DNA from: an uncultured Clostridia bacterium
Lineage (GTDB): Bacteria > Bacillota > Clostridia > Oscillospirales > Ruminococcaceae
Reading direction: 5' to 3'
Length of the DNA stretch: 6,533 nt
Assembly (NCBI GenBank): GCA_945931735.1
Contig: CAMEPN010000106.1
Location: 1-6,533, forward strand
Under the pieces are notes generated by a model. The model ran no database searches, had not been told where the DNA came from, and saw only the letters and a list, made by a program, of their open reading frames with translations. The translations under genes and the position numbers were made by a program. Every line of letters starts with the position of its first letter. Position 1 is the first letter of the stretch. This document shows positions 5,146 through 6,533 of this stretch, piece after piece.

Positions 5146-5162
5146 GTTGTTTACGGGGTAAA

Positions 5163-5184
5163 CGGAAAGTAGGTTGACTTTTCG
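5163..5184. promoter_or_regulatory. Imperfect dyad over the -35 of the XRE gene, possible operator
   Basis: CGGAAAGT (5163-5170) and ACTTTTCG (5177-5184) are inverted repeats matching at 7 of 8 positions with a 6-bp centre. The right half overlaps the -35 hexamer TTGACT (5174-5179). XRE regulators often bind such dyads in their own promoters, so autoregulation is a reasonable but untested reading. Confidence 0.3.
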
Positions 5185-5202
5185 GCGGGGATATGGCACA
5201 AT
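5174..5202 (+). promoter_or_regulatory. Promoter of the XRE membrane regulator gene
   Basis: TTGACT (5174-5179, 5 of 6) is followed after 17 bp by CACAAT (5197-5202, 4 of 6). The -10 is preceded by TGG (5194-5196), an extended -10. Initiation would be near 5209, giving a leader of only about 14 nt that begins at the Shine-Dalgarno. Confidence 0.55.
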
Positions 5203-5207
5203 GATAT

Positions 5208-5214
5208 AAAGGGG
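5208..5214 (+). promoter_or_regulatory. Ribosome binding site that selects ATG 5223 over GTG 5214
   Basis: AAAGGGG (5208-5214) overlaps the in-frame GTG at 5214, which therefore cannot be its start. It lies 8 nt from the in-frame ATG at 5223, the preferred start. This drops three residues from the longest open frame. Confidence 0.7.
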
Positions 5215-5222
5215 TGAACGGC

Positions 5223-6068
5223 ATGGATATTGCAAAATGCGGAAAATTCATTGCGGAGCTTCGGCGGGAGCGCGGTCTGACGCAGAGTCAGCTTGCGGGA
5301 AAAATCGGAGTTACGGATAAAGCGGTCAGCAAATGGGAAACGGGGCGCGGATTTCCCGACGTGTCCGTACTGCCCGCGCTGTCGGAGGCGCTCGGCGCGA
5401 CTGTCACGGAGCTTGTGAACGGAGAGCGCTCTCGGGACGCGCTGTCGCAGGAGGACGTCGACAGGGCGGTTACTGCCGCGCTCGAGGAAGCGGGCAGGTC
5501 GGCGCGCAGGTATGCCTCGGCGGCATTTTTTATCCTCGGAGCGGTGTGCGCGGTGCTGCCGCTTTATCTGGTAGGCGGCGGAGTGCTGCTTCCGTACGGG
5601 GCGGCGCTTATCGCCGCGGGGATAATCCTTAGGTGGGACAGGGCGTATCACGCGGTGAAGGGTGCGCTGCGCCGCGTTTCGCAAAGGGCGGCTGCGGCTT
5701 TTGCGGGGGGATTTGCCGCCGCAGCGCTTGTGTGCGAGCTGCTGCCGTTTTCGGCGGCAATGGTGTTTGCGGCAGGCCCCGACAGCACCGTGACGCAATA
5801 CACGTCCTATTTCTCGCTGCTGCAAATCGGATATGGGAACCTGCTCTTGATAGCGACAGCGGGCTGTACCATAGCGGTGATAATTCTGTCGGCGGTACGG
5901 TTTTTTGTGAATAAAAAGGGACTGTCGCGCGCGGCTGTCATCTGTGCGGCGGCGGGAGCGGTCTGTACTGCCGCCGTTCCCTTGATATTCGGTATGGGGG
6001 AGTTCACCCCGTTCACGGCTATAATCGCCGTACTTCTCGGGGTCAGTTCGTTTCTGTCGGCACGGTAA
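5223..6068 (+). CDS. Membrane-anchored XRE-family transcriptional regulator
   Basis: The 281-residue protein joins a cytoplasmic DNA-binding domain to a polytopic membrane domain. Residues 7-61 form a Cro/C1 helix-turn-helix: ELRRERGLTQSQLAGKIGV, then VSKWETGRGFPD (35-46), then LPALSEALGATVTEL (50-64). A charged linker (67-96) leads to about six hydrophobic segments at about 98-118, 120-137, 157-184, 203-228, 235-256 and 261-279. No enzymatic motif is seen in the membrane part. Such XRE-plus-membrane proteins are common in Clostridia and are thought to sense membrane or extracellular cues, but this one's ligand and targets are unknown. It has its own promoter after the lysA terminator, with a dyad over the -35 that may be its operator. 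Its last 26 bp overlap the 3' end of the convergent leftward gene, and no terminator is visible after its stop. Confidence 0.88.
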   Translation: MDIAKCGKFIAELRRERGLTQSQLAGKIGVTDKAVSKWETGRGFPDVSVLPALSEALGATVTELVNGERSRDALSQEDVDRAVTAALEEAGRSARRYASAAFFILGAVCAVLPLYLVGGGVLLPYGAALIAAGIILRWDRAYHAVKGALRRVSQRAAAAFAGGFAAAALVCELLPFSAAMVFAAGPDSTVTQYTSYFSLLQIGYGNLLLIATAGCTIAVIILSAVRFFVNKKGLSRAAVICAAAGAVCTAAVPLIFGMGEFTPFTAIIAVLLGVSSFLSAR

Positions 6069-6533
6069 ATCCTGCGTTTTCGAGAGCGCTTTCCGCGAGC
6101 ATGCGCTCTACGCTGAAATATTCAAATCCGCCGCTTTCCGAGAGGTTTTCGGCGGCTCTGTCGAGGAAAACTGCAAGCTGAATACGGGTATGCTCGTCGG
6201 TTTCGCCGCGGGCGTAATGCTCGGCGGCGGGTGCTATTGCGGCTGTGCTGAGGTCATACTGCAGCACCGAAACGTCCAGCGTTTCGAGCGCGCCGCTTTC
6301 ATACGCGGAGATATTGTACCGCGCAATGACCCCGTCGAAATTGCCGAAGCAGAGCACCGCCATCAGCACTGCGAACGCTGCGAACATTGCGCGCCAGAAC
6401 TTGAATCCGCGGAACTGCCAAATTATTATGAGGATAAACGCGGCGGCGAGCACTGCCATGAACCACGTTGTGTATATACGCAGGCGGGTCATTCCCATGC
6501 GGGAGATATACATTATCATCTTGCTGACGGCGG
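6043..6533 (-). CDS. DUF4153/DUF4173-type membrane protein, C-terminal part (5' end outside window)
   Basis: The leftward frame is open to the right edge, so this is only the C-terminal 163 residues. The apparent Met codons inside the window are internal: residues A-V-S-K precede the first Met in frame. The segment KMIMYISRMGMTRLRIYTTW resembles the conserved region near the last helices of DUF4173/DUF4153 proteins, which I recall as Y-I-x-R-x-G-(L/M)-T-R-L-R. Two transmembrane segments follow (WFMAVLAAAFILIIIW, then FWRAMFAAFAVLMAVL). Next comes an FDGVIARYNISAYESGALETL block and a soluble tail of about 75 residues, also as expected for that family. Function of the family is unknown; members are often near small HTH regulators. 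It ends in TGA (complement of 6043-6045), inside the XRE gene, in tail-to-tail overlap. The family call is from memory of the motif rather than a search. Confidence 0.75.
   Translation of the reverse strand, partial: AVSKMIMYISRMGMTRLRIYTTWFMAVLAAAFILIIIWQFRGFKFWRAMFAAFAVLMAVLCFGNFDGVIARYNISAYESGALETLDVSVLQYDLSTAAIAPAAEHYARGETDEHTRIQLAVFLDRAAENLSESGGFEYFSVERMLAESALENAGFTVPTETN

Noticed and set aside
5151..5825. Leftward open frame (224 codons) opposite the XRE gene
   Set aside because: The product is Arg/His-rich and motif-free, and it would cross the XRE promoter region. The + frame has a clear HTH and membrane helices.
6083..6109. Inverted repeat AGAGCGC/GCGCTCT after the XRE stop, considered as its terminator
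   Set aside because: It is only a 7-bp stem with a 13-base loop and no T-run, and it lies within conserved coding sequence of the opposite gene, so it is likely coincidental.

Overview
The window looks like a piece of chromosome from an endospore-forming, GC-rich, gut-type Clostridia (Oscillospirales or Ruminococcaceae-like). This is inferred from a clear SpoIIP sporulation hydrolase, strong AGGAGG-type ribosome binding sites, a DAP-type decarboxylase and a membrane-anchored XRE regulator typical of Firmicutes. No phage, plasmid, transposase, CRISPR, tRNA or rRNA is visible. Every stretch longer than 300 bases is covered by a gene.

Left part (1-1455): two strong inverted repeats (19-50 and 54-81) lie just past the 3' end of spoIIP, which is read leftward from 1266 to 85. 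The second has the T-tail of a rightward terminator, so an unseen rightward gene probably ends just outside the window and converges on spoIIP. A divergent intergenic region (1267-1455) holds a sigma-E-like promoter for spoIIP and a good sigma-A-type extended -10 promoter for the rightward genes.

Middle part (1456-5145): a rightward run of five genes. These are an acetyl/carbohydrate-esterase-like alpha/beta hydrolase, two small three-helix membrane proteins of unknown function that appear to be diverged paralogues, a HAD-superfamily protein with altered motifs I and II, and a diaminopimelate decarboxylase (lysA). The run ends at a strong intrinsic terminator (5111-5145). Between the second small membrane protein and the HAD gene lies a 146-bp gap. 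It holds a candidate promoter and a cluster of three perfect stem-loops, each with a three-base loop closed by a C-G pair. This cluster is the least explained structure in the window.

Right part (5146-6533): a membrane-anchored XRE-family regulator has its own promoter, with an imperfect dyad over the -35. It converges on, and overlaps by 26 bp, the 3' end of a leftward DUF4153/DUF4173-type membrane protein that runs off the right edge.

The genes do not form one obvious pathway. SpoIIP serves engulfment and LysA makes lysine from the peptidoglycan precursor meso-DAP. The esterase probably deacylates a carbohydrate or other small ester. The two small membrane proteins have no assignable function. 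I see no convincing new defence, secretion or biosynthetic system. The items most worth a second look are the triple triloop hairpin cluster, the HAD start codon without a Shine-Dalgarno directly after it, and the paired small membrane proteins.
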